A stretch of 64,000 bases of DNA, from assembly GCF_021155765.1 (NCBI RefSeq), contig NC_060107.1, forward strand, positions 16,912,501 to 16,976,500, given 5' to 3'. This document shows positions 12,798-25,956 of this stretch, in pieces (the stretch's first letter is position 1; every line of letters starts with the position of its first letter). This DNA is from Diprion similis. Its lineage: Eukaryota; Arthropoda; Insecta; Hymenoptera; Diprionidae. A model generated the notes under the pieces. It did no database searches. It was not told the DNA's origin and saw only the letters and a program-made list of their open reading frames with translations. The position numbers and the translations under genes were made by a program.

Positions 12798-13152
12798 ACG
12801 ACGCAACCTTATCGATCGCAACGACTTATGCGGTGATAGAACTAACTATTGAAAAAGATTCCGTTAAGCGGGACACCCCCACCACCATAAAACCGGCCGA
12901 GTCGCCAGACCTGTATAGAAGACCGCGACTCTGGCGTCAGAATAATGCGTTGATTGAAGAATATCTTGAATCAACGCATTTCGTGATCGTTTCCAGACCT
13001 GTAAGCTGCATTCTTCCCATAGACATGTTTTTTCCCCGTACCTGTATACATATAAGCCGTGGCGTTGGCTACCCTCAGAGGCTCAGTCAGCTATACTCAA
13101 CAGGATTAGGAACTTTCTGACTATAATTCCGTAACGTAACGGTATTGTAAAC

Positions 13153-14081
13153 ATGTCAACTTTGAACGAGTCTCAATCGAGTTCTGACGACGATGATGCG
13201 AATTTGGAAGCGTTAAAGGAAGCTACGGACTCTCAGTTTCTAAAAGATTCCTTATTTTTCAACAAGACTGAAACTGGTGTTTATACATATGGAAATTTTA
13301 ACCTCAACTGTCTCTAGATTCCTTATCCTACGCACTTTTGTTTCGTTTGTTTCTTGAAGTTAATTCAGACTAATTTATATTTAATATAAAGACGCGATCA
13401 CACGACGTAGAAGTGTGGAATAGAATATTAATTTTTTCCGTAATAAGCACAAATTTTAATTTTAGCATAGAGATGAAGTATTTAAATGAATAAATAAATA
13501 AATAACCGCTGAAGAATAACATCAACGATTTTTAGGAAATGACGTAGAAGCTGAAAAACCTGTATTACCAAAATCGTTGCGGCGAAACGTCGAATTGATG
13601 AAAGAATGCAACAAGTTTGGAGTGTCTCAAGATTTCAAAAATTTTGTGGCAAAACAACTGGCCAAATCTTTAGATAAGTCAGTTTTGAAACAACTGATGG
13701 ACAATTTTTAATTTTCCATGCTTTATGTTAAAAAAATTTTCACCCCCTTTTAGATCTGTCCAAGAAGTCGTCTACGAAAATTCCAGCATTTCAAAGCGAA
13801 AGAAAAGTAAAAACAAATCATCAGGGATAAGATTATTGAGGAACTCGAAAGTAAATTTAAGCCATGTCCAGGAGGAAAATTTCAACTATGCAAAAATATA
13901 TAAAAGAAAAACTAAAGACGATTCCGTTGAGCACATTTGTAGGTGTAAAGAAGCTGCCATTGAACCAGATTTGATTTTGTCCAAAGCCGGTACCTTAGCG
14001 TGGGCAGAAACAACAAAGGGGACTTTATACAAATACAGAACACAGGATAACGGAGTTCTGACAGAAATCAGTCAACACTGA
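13153..14081 (+). CDS. CUSTOS-like protein (C12orf43 family)
   Basis: Three exons, 13153-13276, 13536-13677 and 13754-14081, join in frame to 197 residues. The N-terminus is acidic and Ser-rich (SSSDDDDANLEALKEATDSQF), like the start of CUSTOS. Exon 2 encodes SLRRNVELMKECNKFGVSQD followed by FKNFVAKQLAKSLDK, matching the family's R-K-[hydrophobic]-N-E...TPEF..HVAKKL..LLD core. Exon 3 has a Lys-rich stretch and a C-terminal motif ICRCKEAAIEPDLILSKAGTLAWAETTKGT that recalls the repeat CREAAVSASDIL of vertebrate CUSTOS. CUSTOS is a nuclear-envelope-linked regulator of Wnt/beta-catenin signalling in vertebrates; its insect role is not known to me. The exon 1 donor (CTG|GTGTTT) is weak, but it is the in-frame choice. 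A poly(A) signal AATAAA lies at 14198-14203. Confidence 0.72.
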
Positions 14082-15620
14082 ATTCCAACTGTCTTTTCTT
14101 TGTTAGATAATTTGTAACAGTTCGTACTTTGCTGTGAAATTAAGTTTCAAATATAGAGGTATTGAAACTTCGAGTTCAAGTCAAAGAAAACGTTAACAAT
14201 AAATTCAATGAATATTGTTGATAAAGTTTACTTGTAATCTTTATTGATATAAATTCACCTCAAAGACCAAAAAATTATAATAAATGATCAAGTCAATTAT
14301 CTTCAACAGTGAACCCATCGTTATCTTTTCTAATTTTATGATATAATCTTTTCAATAAATATACTAAATGTGCCAGTGAACAAAAACTGTCCACAAATTC
14401 AAATAGGACCGTAGCTATCTATCTGTTATTTTTATGAGAGAATCCTCGCTAGGTTCGATCTTATTAGCAATTCATCCAAACCATGACGTTATAGGCAGGG
14501 CTCGCGAGCTACCAAGTTGTTCTGTGGATCAGTCGATATATAAATTTCACAATGAGAATGGCGATCTGAATAAGTTCAATTCACCTTGAGTCGCATATTC
14601 CTATTATTTTTCTCTTTAGGTTGGGTGTTAATATTATTGAAATATTCGTTAACCCAAAGTTTACTAATAAATTACAGATAATTATAGATATGTTTTATTT
14701 GATGCCATTCCATAATATACTTGTCCGATCAAAACGATACATCAATTATTATTTACTCCAATTACATTATTCCGACAATGCCAGACGTACGTTTTGCTCT
14801 GTAACGGGACTAATCCTATCATTATAACTTGAAACTAAAATCATATTTTAATTCCTCGAGTACGAAACATGGTTGATATTGCTTGGCACCTCAGTATAAT
14901 ACAAATAATTGTAATACAAATATGAAATACCATAGTACATTTAATATTCTGATTCATACACAGGTATATATTATGATATATATACATTTTTTTTAATTAT
15001 AACAATAATATTGTTACCAAGTATTAGCGGTTCTTTTATTCGTGTCCAATTTACCAGACATCTTTCACAGCCTATCCAAATAGTGTGCAACCACCATGCC
15101 TCGCTGCAGAGAGTGAATCCCTGTGTCTGCGTGTCATAATAATATAGTTTCCTACAACTTAAAACTTCTAACCAAACTTTTGACAAACGAATACAATTAT
15201 TAATTTAGATACAATTGGAATATCGTCGACCTAAAATATTTTATAATTTTTTTGCACGATTTTGTTTTAGCTTCTTTTTGAAATTTTCTATGCTGTTTCT
15301 CTTTTCTCCTACTGCATATTCATAAATGTTTGTATGTTTTTTTGTATAAATTATTCTAGTAATAAATATTTCGTCACTTAATAGACCTAGATTTACTTTT
15401 GTTAAAATCTTTAACTTCATATTCTGCATTTTTTTTTTTTTTTTTTTTTTAATTTATTTATGTATAAACTTAATTATGTATAAATCCACTCTACAACCAT
15501 AAGTCTAAATATAGTTGTATTCTGGAAAAATTAATCATATATTCAATATAATACAGTGCTAAAAATTTATCCCAACTTAACGAAAAATCAGTTGCGGATC
15601 AGATTTCTCTGTTGGATAAC
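14082..15620. other. Intergenic, 3' flanks of CUSTOS-like and MTMR genes
   Basis: AT-rich sequence with the CUSTOS-like poly(A) signal and a run of ~25 T at 15429-15452, the latter downstream of the myotubularin stop on the minus strand. No coding exon was recognised. The T-run could be a retroelement tail on the minus strand, but no element body was identified. Confidence 0.4.
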
Positions 15621-18600
15621 TCAGTTCGGAGCCATTGCTGAATTAGTGCATGTGTCTTTGCCAATTGGTTGAACTTTAGTCGTCGATGCCATTGCAGTTA
15701 TTACTCTGTGGCATGTCGTTATCTCAGTGCTTGATACTGGCTCAGTTTCATTATCGTGAGTTTTCATTGCATGGAGTTTCGTGTGTTGACAGGGACTTAC
15801 ATGATGTAGCCGTGAGAAACAGTCGCTACAAACCCTGACCGGATTGTACAATTGTTCGCTAGGCAGCGGAGTCGAGTTCTCCGAACAGTCTGCACAGAAT
15901 ATTTTACCACAGCCTCTGAAAGTATACCTCTCTTTGTCAGTTTATCGGAAAACACCATTTTTTCGTTCAAATTTACATCATTCGTCAATGCTTTAGCGAT
16001 TTGCTTTCTTTACCTGCAGTGATGCTTGCGTCTTCCAAGCCAAAATTCTGTGTCGCATCCCATACAACGATTAACTGCGTGATCAGGCACCCACAGGACC
16101 GGTGCTGGACCCAGCTCTTCCACAGCTTCCCAAGACATGTCAGAGGGAAGCGATTCTCCGTGTTCACCTGCACTTCCAACTGAATCCGGCAATGACCCCT
16201 AAATTAAAAAAAATCAGCATTAGCTATTTTACAACCTTTATTTTTGCACATTGTCATACTTCCTGAATTGTACATGAAGGTTTCTTTCCGTTTTTTGTTA
16301 CGTCTAAGTAAAGTTAGAAACGGTCAATTATGAATGAATTAGCTGGTCCGTTTCATGATTCTCCAGCAATATTATTTATGCCAATGGCGTTGAATACAAA
16401 TGAAACAACACCCCTACTATTTAACAGAAATTAATCTTGGCAGATTCTCACAAAATTGTCTGAAAAACGTTCTAGAAATCGTACATTACATCATAATCAT
16501 AGTTGTAACGCTAAGATGTAATTGTGGACAAAACATTTGTTATGCTATCCTTGCAAAAAAACTATTTTTATCCACTCTGGCAACGACTATTGGGTAAAAC
16601 ATTTTTCGGGCGATCTCTGGAGATCTTTATGGTAATCGAAATAAGCCTAAAAATATTGAATTTGGAACATAAGTACCAGAGTTTAGATTCATTTCTAATA
16701 CACAGTAGGGATGCTGCTGCATTTCATCATTATTCGCATAAACAACACTGCTGGAGATTTTTTCCGATAATTTTTTCTACAATTCATCTAATGTTTGCAA
16801 TTATTAACTCTTAGAGAACTGGCATACGCCATTTGGCGTAAGGTTATTGACCTAACAACATTTGACTTTAATTTGGTCAGGAAAAAAGATTTTTCGAAAT
16901 TCCTCAGACCTCGGTCCTCTAAGGGTTAAAGCCAATGATAATGTAATCTGGTTAAATTAACTGGAAAGCTCAAACATAAATAGAATCCATGGATAACGAA
17001 AGAAAACCAATAGACTTCCAAGAAAATATCACATCCTTCATTCGTTTGTGTTTTGGTATTAAGCTCTGGCATTGAATGGAATTGAATGTTTATTAGTTTA
17101 TTTACACTGTTTTCGAATTTTAATATTAAAATCAGTCTTACTTCACAACTCTTGCAGATGTCGGAACATAAATCATATCCCGAACTCTCCCGACTTCCAC
17201 TTTTCATACTTAAAAAACTGGAGAGTAAGTAACGTATGTTGAGCTCAATATGAGTTGAAAAATATCTGCAGGGGGGAAAAAGCATCAAGAAAGCTAATTG
17301 ACTACGAACGAGTAACGAGAACTGCAAAGTGCAACACGATAAATAGCTAAATGTAGTTCAAATTAAAGTTCTGATACTAAATTGTGCGTTCCTTAACAAT
17401 GATACCATCGTGAACTCCGTCAGTGATAGTAAAAAAACGATGTTTTCTGTTGAATATTAACTTGATGTTTTTTCAGCTTTCACTGACGAAATTCACAACA
17501 TAAGCTGCGTGCTTACGAAACTTTAACAATAATTACAACAAACTAATAAACTTCACAGTAAAAAAAGAAGAGGGAAGAAAACAGACATAGTTTTTCCTAA
17601 ACCTAATGGTACTCACAATGTCATCAATACGATCAATGTCAGTGTTGTGATTGCAGACTTTTTTAATCAGAGCTAGCCTTGTTGTGTATAATTCCTTTCG
17701 CAAGGCTTCCACCTTCAGCTGAATTATAAAACAAATGTTAGATGTAATCAAGAATTGAGTGTTAAACAATTTTCATGCATATTTACAGACTTCACCTTGT
17801 TTTCTATGTCTATTTGCTGCAATCGCATTTGAATGTCACTGCATATAACAGGCAATCCGTCAATATCGTCGAGTTTATCAGAATTTTCAATTGTGATATC
17901 TTGATGAATTGGCGAGGCAGGACAAGCGCTGCTTGGGGTTCTTGAAAGTAAAGGTGCGCTTATGTCGCTGACATCGCTGCTGTCGTTAGCTCTGTTGCAA
18001 TTACAAGTACTGCGAAGATGATTCGCATCTCCCCAAGTTAGTATTGACTCTTCGGATGGTGCCCGTTGGGATCTGAATTCATTGTTACAGATGCGTTAGA
18101 ATAAAATAAAGTTGCAACGGTTAAGGAAATAAGTTTTTGAACGAAAAGCATAAATTATGTCACACTTACATCTCGTTATTAATATCAATAGTATTGTTAA
18201 CAGGATCGCCATTTGGTATAAGTGTATCAGTAGAACTATCAACCGAAGGATTGACGGGTGATCCGCTCGGTATCTCAGCCTTATAATCCTTCCTCAAACT
18301 CACGTTTTCAACTGTATTTTCATGCACGGCCTGAATACTGTCACTTAACGTGTTTTTTTCAACTTTATCATTATTCTCGAAATTCATCGAATCGAATTTT
18401 CTGAAATATGCACACAAAAACGTCAATTATCTGTAACGAGAAGTTTCGTTGAGGATCAAATAGATTGTACAGTCTGATTCAGAATTTAAGAAAATATAAA
18501 AAAACTGTTTTAACAATCTTGGCAATGGTGTTTGTACAAATGGTAATAAACTCGACTGAAACAACATTCCTTGATTTGACGCGATTCCGTGATTTTTACC

Positions 18601-21600
18601 AGATACGAATAATACAAACTAAGATATCAATAATTAAGGAAAACGTTTTATAGTTAAAACTAGTTCTCAACAAATAAACCCTGGTGTTTTTGGGTTCAAT
18701 TGGCTTACCAGCCATGTGTCTACAGAATCGTTTGAAAAATATTTATTAAATCTTGAATTACAGTACAGTTATAAGACGCAAATTCAATTGCTGAGAAATA
18801 TTTGCTGTACCTTGCTTATAAAAATCTATTTTTATTCATCTCTAGAGATCTCTGGTTAACAAAATAAACCCAAAAACATTACAATCGAATAGATAATACC
18901 AGAGGTTAATCATTTCAAAACATTTTCTCAACCTGTTGATATCTGAGTTTGTGTTATTTGAATTTGCTCATACAAATTTCTCACTTAGTCAGTATATTTC
19001 ATGTTCATTTTCTAATCGGTTTTGTCTCTTTCCCCAAGTTTTGATTCAGACTCTACAAACCATTCTTTCATGTGTCAGGTACTTACTTTTCTAATGTAAT
19101 GCTGGGGTCACTCAGTCTTCTATGTGGGTACACGTTGTGGTCTTGGGCATGTATCAAATCACCGTATGATCGTGTCTTGGTCATTTGGCTTTGAGGTTCG
19201 TCCCCTTCTCCTCCTTCAATATCAATTATGCCAACCATTTGTTTGTCCTTGTTGTCTCCTGTCGACGTTACCATAGAGCCTAGATATACCTCAGACCACA
19301 AGACAAGGTCGCGTACATTGCAGCTGGGCCATAGAACCTTCAAATAAGAAAAGCGTGATATTAGAATGGAAACAGAAACGATTCCACTTCACCGTGGTTT
19401 CTGGAATAAATTTTGAAACCAGCATAGACTTGCCTGGTGCTTTGAAGGTGAATACAGGTAATTAATAAAAGAATTTGCGTTCAGAAAACGCCAGACGGAG
19501 AAAGTACGCTCTCGCACTCTAAATTGTAGTCGCTCTTGTCTATTATTACACAGGAATGTTCCAAAGAGCTGCGAATATGTATGCTGCGCCAACTTGACCT
19601 AGAATAAAGAATAATTTCCAGACTCTGAGTAATTAAAAATTGTTTCAAACGTTGTTTTAAGTGAATGTATCAGTTCTAAACGGGACTCACGATATATTCT
19701 GGGGACATTTGAAAACCGCACGGAAATTGGCGTATTAATTGGTGCACGCAATCCAGCCACTGTAGAAATACAGGGCAACGTTCGTTTGGGTCGTCGCAGC
19801 CTATGGTCTGCCCGCACCGATCGGCAAATTTGTGACCAAAATCAAACCATTCTCTTTCACAGAGTATTTGGAAACCCTAAAATAATCGGTGTTAGAAATG
19901 TTAGACTGATATTGAAAACTGAACGAGGATCAATTAAGGATAAATGGGCCGCAGAATCTGCATCAAAAGTTATAAAAAAGGGTAAAACTGTATGAAGAAT
20001 CTCCAGCAATGATATTTGTCTCAGCGATGGTCAATACCAACGAAGTAACATCTTTCCTATACAATATTCCGAACAAACTTTGACTAAATTCGAATAACAC
20101 AAGCTGAGATATTTACAATTTGAAAAATGGTTTTATTATTCAAACGTTCAAGATGATAAAATTCTGATATTCTCTGATTGGATGCCAATGATAACACGGC
20201 TGGAGATATTTTAAACGATTTTTACTTTTACCTCAACTTTTGATTCAGACGCTATGGTCCATTCGTCCTTAAGGGGGTATACGGCTGAAAGAGTGTGTAA
20301 ATTTGGGGCTTCATGTCTCGACAAGTAAATATTCAAATCAATTGTGGTTTATTTGCTTCAAAAGCATTGTAGATCGAGCTTCATTTATATCTTCTTTTCT
20401 TACTAGAATTTGTTAAAAGCAAGCCTTTGTATTGACAAAAACGATGTGTTTTTTGGTACCAAGTTAACATTAATTTTGGAGATAGTATTGTCAGATAGTT
20501 TGACTCCATTGTCATGATCTCACTTTTTTTTTTTGTTAGTTAATGAAGTAAATGAAAACGTCGTGAATGTTGGACGAACAAATGAATTTCAATTTCAATC
20601 CGTAGCCATTTGTGACAAAAAAAATTTCAGATTCTGGCAAAGAGGATAAACCATCCAAGAACACTTTCTAAAAATTTATCGTAAATCGATTAAGCCCATT
20701 TTGAGATGTTGTGAGCACCACACAATATGTTGCAGAGAAAAATCGTATGATGTTATCTTCAAGAATAATACTTCCTATGAATCATTTTAATATATAAAAA
20801 AAAATGTAAATGGAGTTTCGTCTAGATACTTGTAAAAACAATAAATCCTGTTCGAATAAAATAATTTCCTGTGGAGATGTGACTTTCTAAAATTTACTCA
20901 TTCTTTCAGCCGTCTAGTCATCATATATACCCCTTTGAGGCAAATAGTCCAACCAATTGTGTAAGACTATATTTTTAATCTGCTGCATGATCACCTCTAT
21001 TGTACGATAATAGGGATCTAATAGCAACTGAGCTAAGGCAACGATTTGTGGGGTCCTGTCCCACCCGTCGCTGCAATGCACAAGCACTGGTCGTCCATCC
21101 CTTTCGATAGCAGAACTAACGGTTACAGCTGCCCTGAGTAAACCGGACATGTGTTGGAGCCATCTAGTTCCTTCGAGCAAACTGAGCCAACTAAGAGACG
21201 ATAACATGGAATTTTAGCTATCAAGAATGTGTTATGTCAATAATATCAGAGGCAGTAAGCTTCTGGAAACTCACTTTGGCGGATCCGCGTCGGAAGCGCA
21301 AAGCTGTCTAACGGCGTGAAAGCTCTTTCGTATCGAATGTATGTTAGGAAGGTTCATGAACTGGATGTCACAGCTTGGGTAATATTCTGGGCATTCACAT
21401 CCACCTCCACGTGCTCTATTCGCTACTGCTGTTGTGTAAGATCGTGCGTCAACTATCAGAACTTTCTGCAATCATACAAACATTTAATATCCATTATCAT
21501 CATTTATTTGCTAAAGAAATCATAGCTAATGAATTATTTTACGAGGCGGAAGTTCATAATCTAGCAATTATATTGTAGGAGAAATCATCATTTTTTAACT

Positions 21601-24600
21601 CGAATAATAGGATTATCAGGAATTGGATAAACTCTCAAGGCAGAACAATACTCACATATTGCAAAGTTGACTCGCTTAACCGAATTCTGAGGTTCCAAAA
21701 TAATAACGAATATCACAAACTTCAACCTCGTATTATTTTGCTGTCTACACGTTTGCAACTTGTGATACTTTCTTTGGTTCAAGTTATACAGTGAGGTGTT
21801 TTGGCGAGAAGCAACGTTTTTTTCACTCATCCTCATCTGAACAACAAAGACGAATCCTCTGGGGAGGATATTCCTTGAATCTAATTTTAACAGGTTGCTC
21901 TAAGAATTCGAAGTTTAGTGTGTCAGTTTTTTGAAAAATTATTCCGCTCATTTTCATTCAATGATATGGATTTGATTCTGAGAATTCAATTGAATTGTCT
22001 ACAAATTTATTACTCAAATTTCGGTTGTTAGGTAAATGGTTTAGCCATTCAAGACGTTGAAACATAAATTTTTACCTAAAATCAAGTTTCAAGGCTCATA
22101 ACTTGTGAATTGTTGAAGCTACAGTCTTCTCTCTATAGATACTGCCATAAAAAAATGATGTGCCTAGAAATTTGGCATTCAAATATTTATTTTGAAGACA
22201 AAAGTTTAGCCACTAAGGAGGTTTGAAGAGGAATTTTGATGTAAAATTGACTTTAGAGGCTTATAATTTTCTAAGCATTTGAGCTACAGATTTCCATCAC
22301 TGAACACTTTTGTAAAGAATTTCATTTTTGAGACAATGCTTCCGAGATAAAGTCCATATTATTAAATTTTGCTGAATGGTAAATATTTGAAAGAAAAAAA
22401 ACAACGTCATCCCTATGTTAAGTAAACGGGAAAACTTAGGATTTTTCTTGCAATGGACAAGAAGTTTTGCTGTAGTAAGACAAAGGGAATGCTGCTTCCG
22501 AACAAAGCACCTTACCAAACCGTCATTTACCTTGTTCACAGGAGAGGTAATTGTTGTTTCTGGGGAATCTGTGTAACCGAGCGGAGGGTCAATCATTGTT
22601 GATTCCCCTTTGTCGTATGCACAAGCGTCGGAAAGAGCTTTGAGTAGATCTTCATCTTCGGAGCTTCTCCATCCTAGCCAGCCAACTTCAGGTTGACTGC
22701 TGCGAGCTATTACTGCGCCGTTATTGACATGCCTTTAAATTAACAGGTCCAGTTGAAGACAAAAGCAATGCGTGAAATGGTAACTTTTAGGAGGCAGATA
22801 GCAGCCCAATTTGCACAATGTTACCTCCACACAACCGCTGGAATTCGCCTGGAGCTTCTGAATTTAGCAACGCTCTCGAGCGTTTCATCCGTTATGCAAG
22901 CAGGTACCAAAAGCTGGGGAGGATACGATGGGCACATTTTGTAGTCCACATTTATTTGACTAATACGCCAGGTACCATGAAGATTGAACTTCAAGCGTTC
23001 CACCTGTATTTGTCATTTCAATTCCGGATTAGTGAAATTCTTAGTTACCAGAGAAATAGAGATTGCAGTTGAGAAATGACCCACAAATTTATTTAAAAGG
23101 TTAACTGAAGATTGTTATCATAAGGATTCTATGGATTGTTATATTCAGTGGATAGGTTTCAAAGTGACGTGGAAGAAAATAAAAATTGGCTTGTATGATC
23201 AGATAAGACGCCAAAACAACCGTTGCAGTTTTAAGGTCATAGAGGCAAAATACAGGTGATAGTAGACGATTTCTATCATTAGTGATCAGATCATAAAACC
23301 GATTTTAATGACCAACAGATTGTGATACATGTTATTCTGAATAATAATTTTATGTTAAGGAAAGTGGTAAATTGAAAATCAACATTCTTCGTAGATTTAG
23401 TACGGTAGCATATTTAGAAATTTATCAAACTAACAATTGTAGTCTTAAACTAGCATGATTTTCCTAAACATGAAAGGAGAAACAAAATAAATAAGTTATA
23501 TGTATAAGCAAAAGCACAGATATTAATTTTTCATTTCAAATCGCTTTAAAATGATAAAAAAAATGTTAAATTTGTTAAATTTCACTTTGCGGTGACTTGT
23601 TTCATCTTTCATTCAATTGTCCATTCAACATTGTTGTCTACAGATAAAAATCAATATCAAGATATTGTTGAAAATGTTATCGACATATCGACGTATCGCA
23701 GTAAGATAGTACTTAGAGCATTCTGAATAAAATGAGTCATCGCAAAGTGAGATTGAACTAACACTAGAATCTTTACCATTTTCAAAGTTATTTGAAATAA
23801 AATATCGATATATAAGCTTTTGTTTACAACTTTAGTATTTCTTTTGGGTATATTTTGAGGTAAATCATCTTAGTTTACAAATATATTAATCCGATAAATA
23901 CTCAATGTGTGACTATATCATTGATTAGAACAATGCAAGGTGTGCGCCTGAATATAGTAAAGTTCAAGACTAGAAAATTAGCCTATGAAGAAGCTACGAA
24001 TGCGACAGAAAACCTTCTATAGAAATGCCCTAGAAATCGCTGATTAAGGGTAAGGAAATTTCCATTTCATCTGGTACAGAAATCAATGTAAAATAGAAAT
24101 ATGATAGAATATGATAACGACGACGATGACAATGATGATGACGATAACGATAATGATGATGAAAAAAGGATATTCTGAAGTAGGGGGGCTGGCTCTGCTC
24201 CCTACACCCCCACCAGGGCCATCATTTATATTTTACTTGCACAACCCTGATTTAAGCGCGCTGACTTGAAATTGTACGTTAAAGTCGGTATTGGGGTCAA
24301 CTAGACCCCAATGAGGTGTTGGGGTCAACTGGACAATAAGGAAAACAAAAACAGCAAACACATACTGCCCAAAAAGGGCACCACCCGCTCGTACTGCGGT
24401 TGATATAGAAAACTCAGCTTCTGTGAGTGAGTGATTCCCACTTTTTGAGTCAATAGATGCGGCCAGAGTTGAGTCGGAATAAAAGTCCTACATTTAACAC
24501 AGGAATAAAAGTCGACTATTCCCTTGGGTGATTACTAAACCCACCCGCGGAAATAATCTCCGACTTTATTCCCTTGTTACATAATGTACTATTGTTGTCA

Positions 24601-25950
24601 CAACGCAAGTTTTATACTACAAGGACCTCTCTAGAGCTTTATTTGAGTAGTATAGTTATTTCTTTTGTAAATTACACTACACCACTGTGCCAATTAATGC
24701 ACTATGTTTATTTTATTATATCTTTTTCGATGTACAAGTTTATATTCCGATAATCTCTAATAAATAAAAAATGAATATTTGGGCTCATTTTGTTCATCGT
24801 AGAAATCTTCAGAGACCAGATGAAATTTTTTTGCATATAGTTGCATTATGTTCAGAGTAGATCAAAATACAACAGCTATTCGTTACCAGCTTGATTAGCC
24901 AATTGCATTTCGTCGCAACATTTGGCATGACTAAAATTATAACAGCGTATATCGACATGATCACATAAAAAGTCGTATGACAGTTAAAAGGCTTATACAC
25001 CCTTTAGATTATTTCAATATTTTATTATACATGGCGCAGTATTCAAATACACCCTTTTGACTTCAGTCACGCGATTTCTTTAATATTATTTGGACAAATT
25101 TTGAGGACTTTGGTCAGCAAGCAAAACCAGCAAAAAACCACCAAAGTTCAATGATTTTGTAACGTCCGAATAATAAAATTTTGTCGTAAATTGTTGATAT
25201 CTGTTGTTTCATTCGTATTCACTATCATTGGTGCACATAATAGTGTTGGAGATTTTTAAAAATATTTCTTCTGTCGTGTCAATTTTTCATTCGAACTCTA
25301 CAGCTAATACATTTCAACTCTACGTCCGTTCGGAAATGGTTTCTACTATAACAAATGTCACTCACTTCTGATTGGAAGGTCGCAGTGTAGGAGGATGGAT
25401 CTTTCCCCAATCGTGGATAATCCTTGCCTTCTTCGACGCACCAGGCATAATAAGCAAATGCAAATATATCTTCGATACTTTTCCTGGGATAAGTGAGTTT
25501 GTGCAGGCGCTTGAACCATTCCAAGCAATGCTCGTTTGTGGAGAATGCACAGCTGAAATATGTAATAGATTCACAATTTTGTATTATTACTAAATGTATA
25601 TCGGCATTTTCGTGTACCGAGTTAGCAAAAAATCTAGCTGCTTACCTCAACGACGGTGCATCTTTACAAGTAATATGGAGAAAGAATATCTCCTTTACTT
25701 CAAGCTGCTCGATAAGACCCAACGGTATGTTATAGTTTGACTGATTGAGTTGCAGGTACAAGCGATAGTTCGAAAGTGCTAAAATGCCATCCGAAGTGCG
25801 TCCAAGCGCCAAAACGGATTCTCCGCTAAGCGGAGTGAATGGAACAGTCAAAGACGGGTCCTCGCTTTCCACTGTATGTTTTGGAAACAACTCAGATGCA
25901 CCCAGGTGACAAATAGATTGCAGACTCGTCGGTTCCTCGGAAGTATCCAT
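15621..25950 (-). CDS. MTMR3/MTMR4-type myotubularin phosphatase with FYVE domain
   Basis: This enzyme removes the 3-phosphate from PI3P and PI(3,5)P2 on endosomes and autophagosomes. Fourteen exons join to 983 codons: 25950-25646, 25552-25366, 23003-22825, 22732-22531, 21465-21275, 21190-20995, 19876-19691, 19598-19434, 19337-19087, 18400-18170, 18072-17796, 17718-17617, 16198-16014 and 15915-15621. Domains: PH-GRAM (about 1-190); phosphatase with HCSDGWDRTPQ, catalytic C394 and R400; FDFGHKFADRCG after it; a Ser/Asp-rich linker; a coiled coil about 776-812; C-terminal FYVE with CMGC (869-872), RRKHHCRGCG and WVPD, the PI3P-binding signature. An active C-x5-R makes it a catalytically competent member, not a pseudophosphatase. 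The intron after 19434 appears to use a GC donor. Drosophila has one gene of this class. Only the final exon's 3' limit is open, since a GTAAGT follows LHH at about 15800 and could be spliced. Confidence 0.95.
16560..16900. repeat. Dispersed fold-back repeat copy in MTMR intron
   Basis: It contains GATCTCTGGAGATCTTTATGG, AAATAAGCCTAAAAATATTGAAT, GGGATGCTGCTGCATTTCAT and AACAACACTGCTGGAGATTTTTTCC, in the same order as the right half of the copy at 43190-43800. Divergence is high, so borders are approximate. Confidence 0.55.
18700..19070. repeat. Dispersed fold-back repeat copy in MTMR intron
   Basis: It contains CTCTAGAGATCTCTGGTTAAC, AAATAAACCCAAAAACATTA and TTGATTCAGACTCTACAAACC, matching other members of the same family (16560, 20000, 37130, 43190). 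Non-coding and intronic. Confidence 0.55.
19990..20280. repeat. Dispersed fold-back repeat, short copy
   Basis: A compact member: left part CTCCAGCAATGATATTTGTC and CGAATAACACAAGCTGAGAT; right part GATAACACGGCTGGAGATATTT, then CAACTTTTGATTCAGACG. The outer parts are inverted relative to each other, giving a small stem-loop element in an MTMR intron. Confidence 0.6.
24110..24175. repeat. GAT/GAC-rich microsatellite
   Basis: An imperfect run of GATGAC and GATAAC triplet repeats in the large MTMR intron between exons 2 and 3. Immediately to the right (24290-24340) TTGGGGTCAACTRGAC occurs twice. Confidence 0.8.
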
Positions 25951-25956
25951 TGCAAC

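Noticed and set aside
12794-13120. 108-codon plus-strand frame just upstream of the CUSTOS-like gene
   Set aside because: It overlaps the transposon end, contains a perfect 12-bp-arm hairpin (AATGCGTTGATT ... AATCAACGCATT at 12946-12981), has no homology I recognise and no splice link to CUSTOS.
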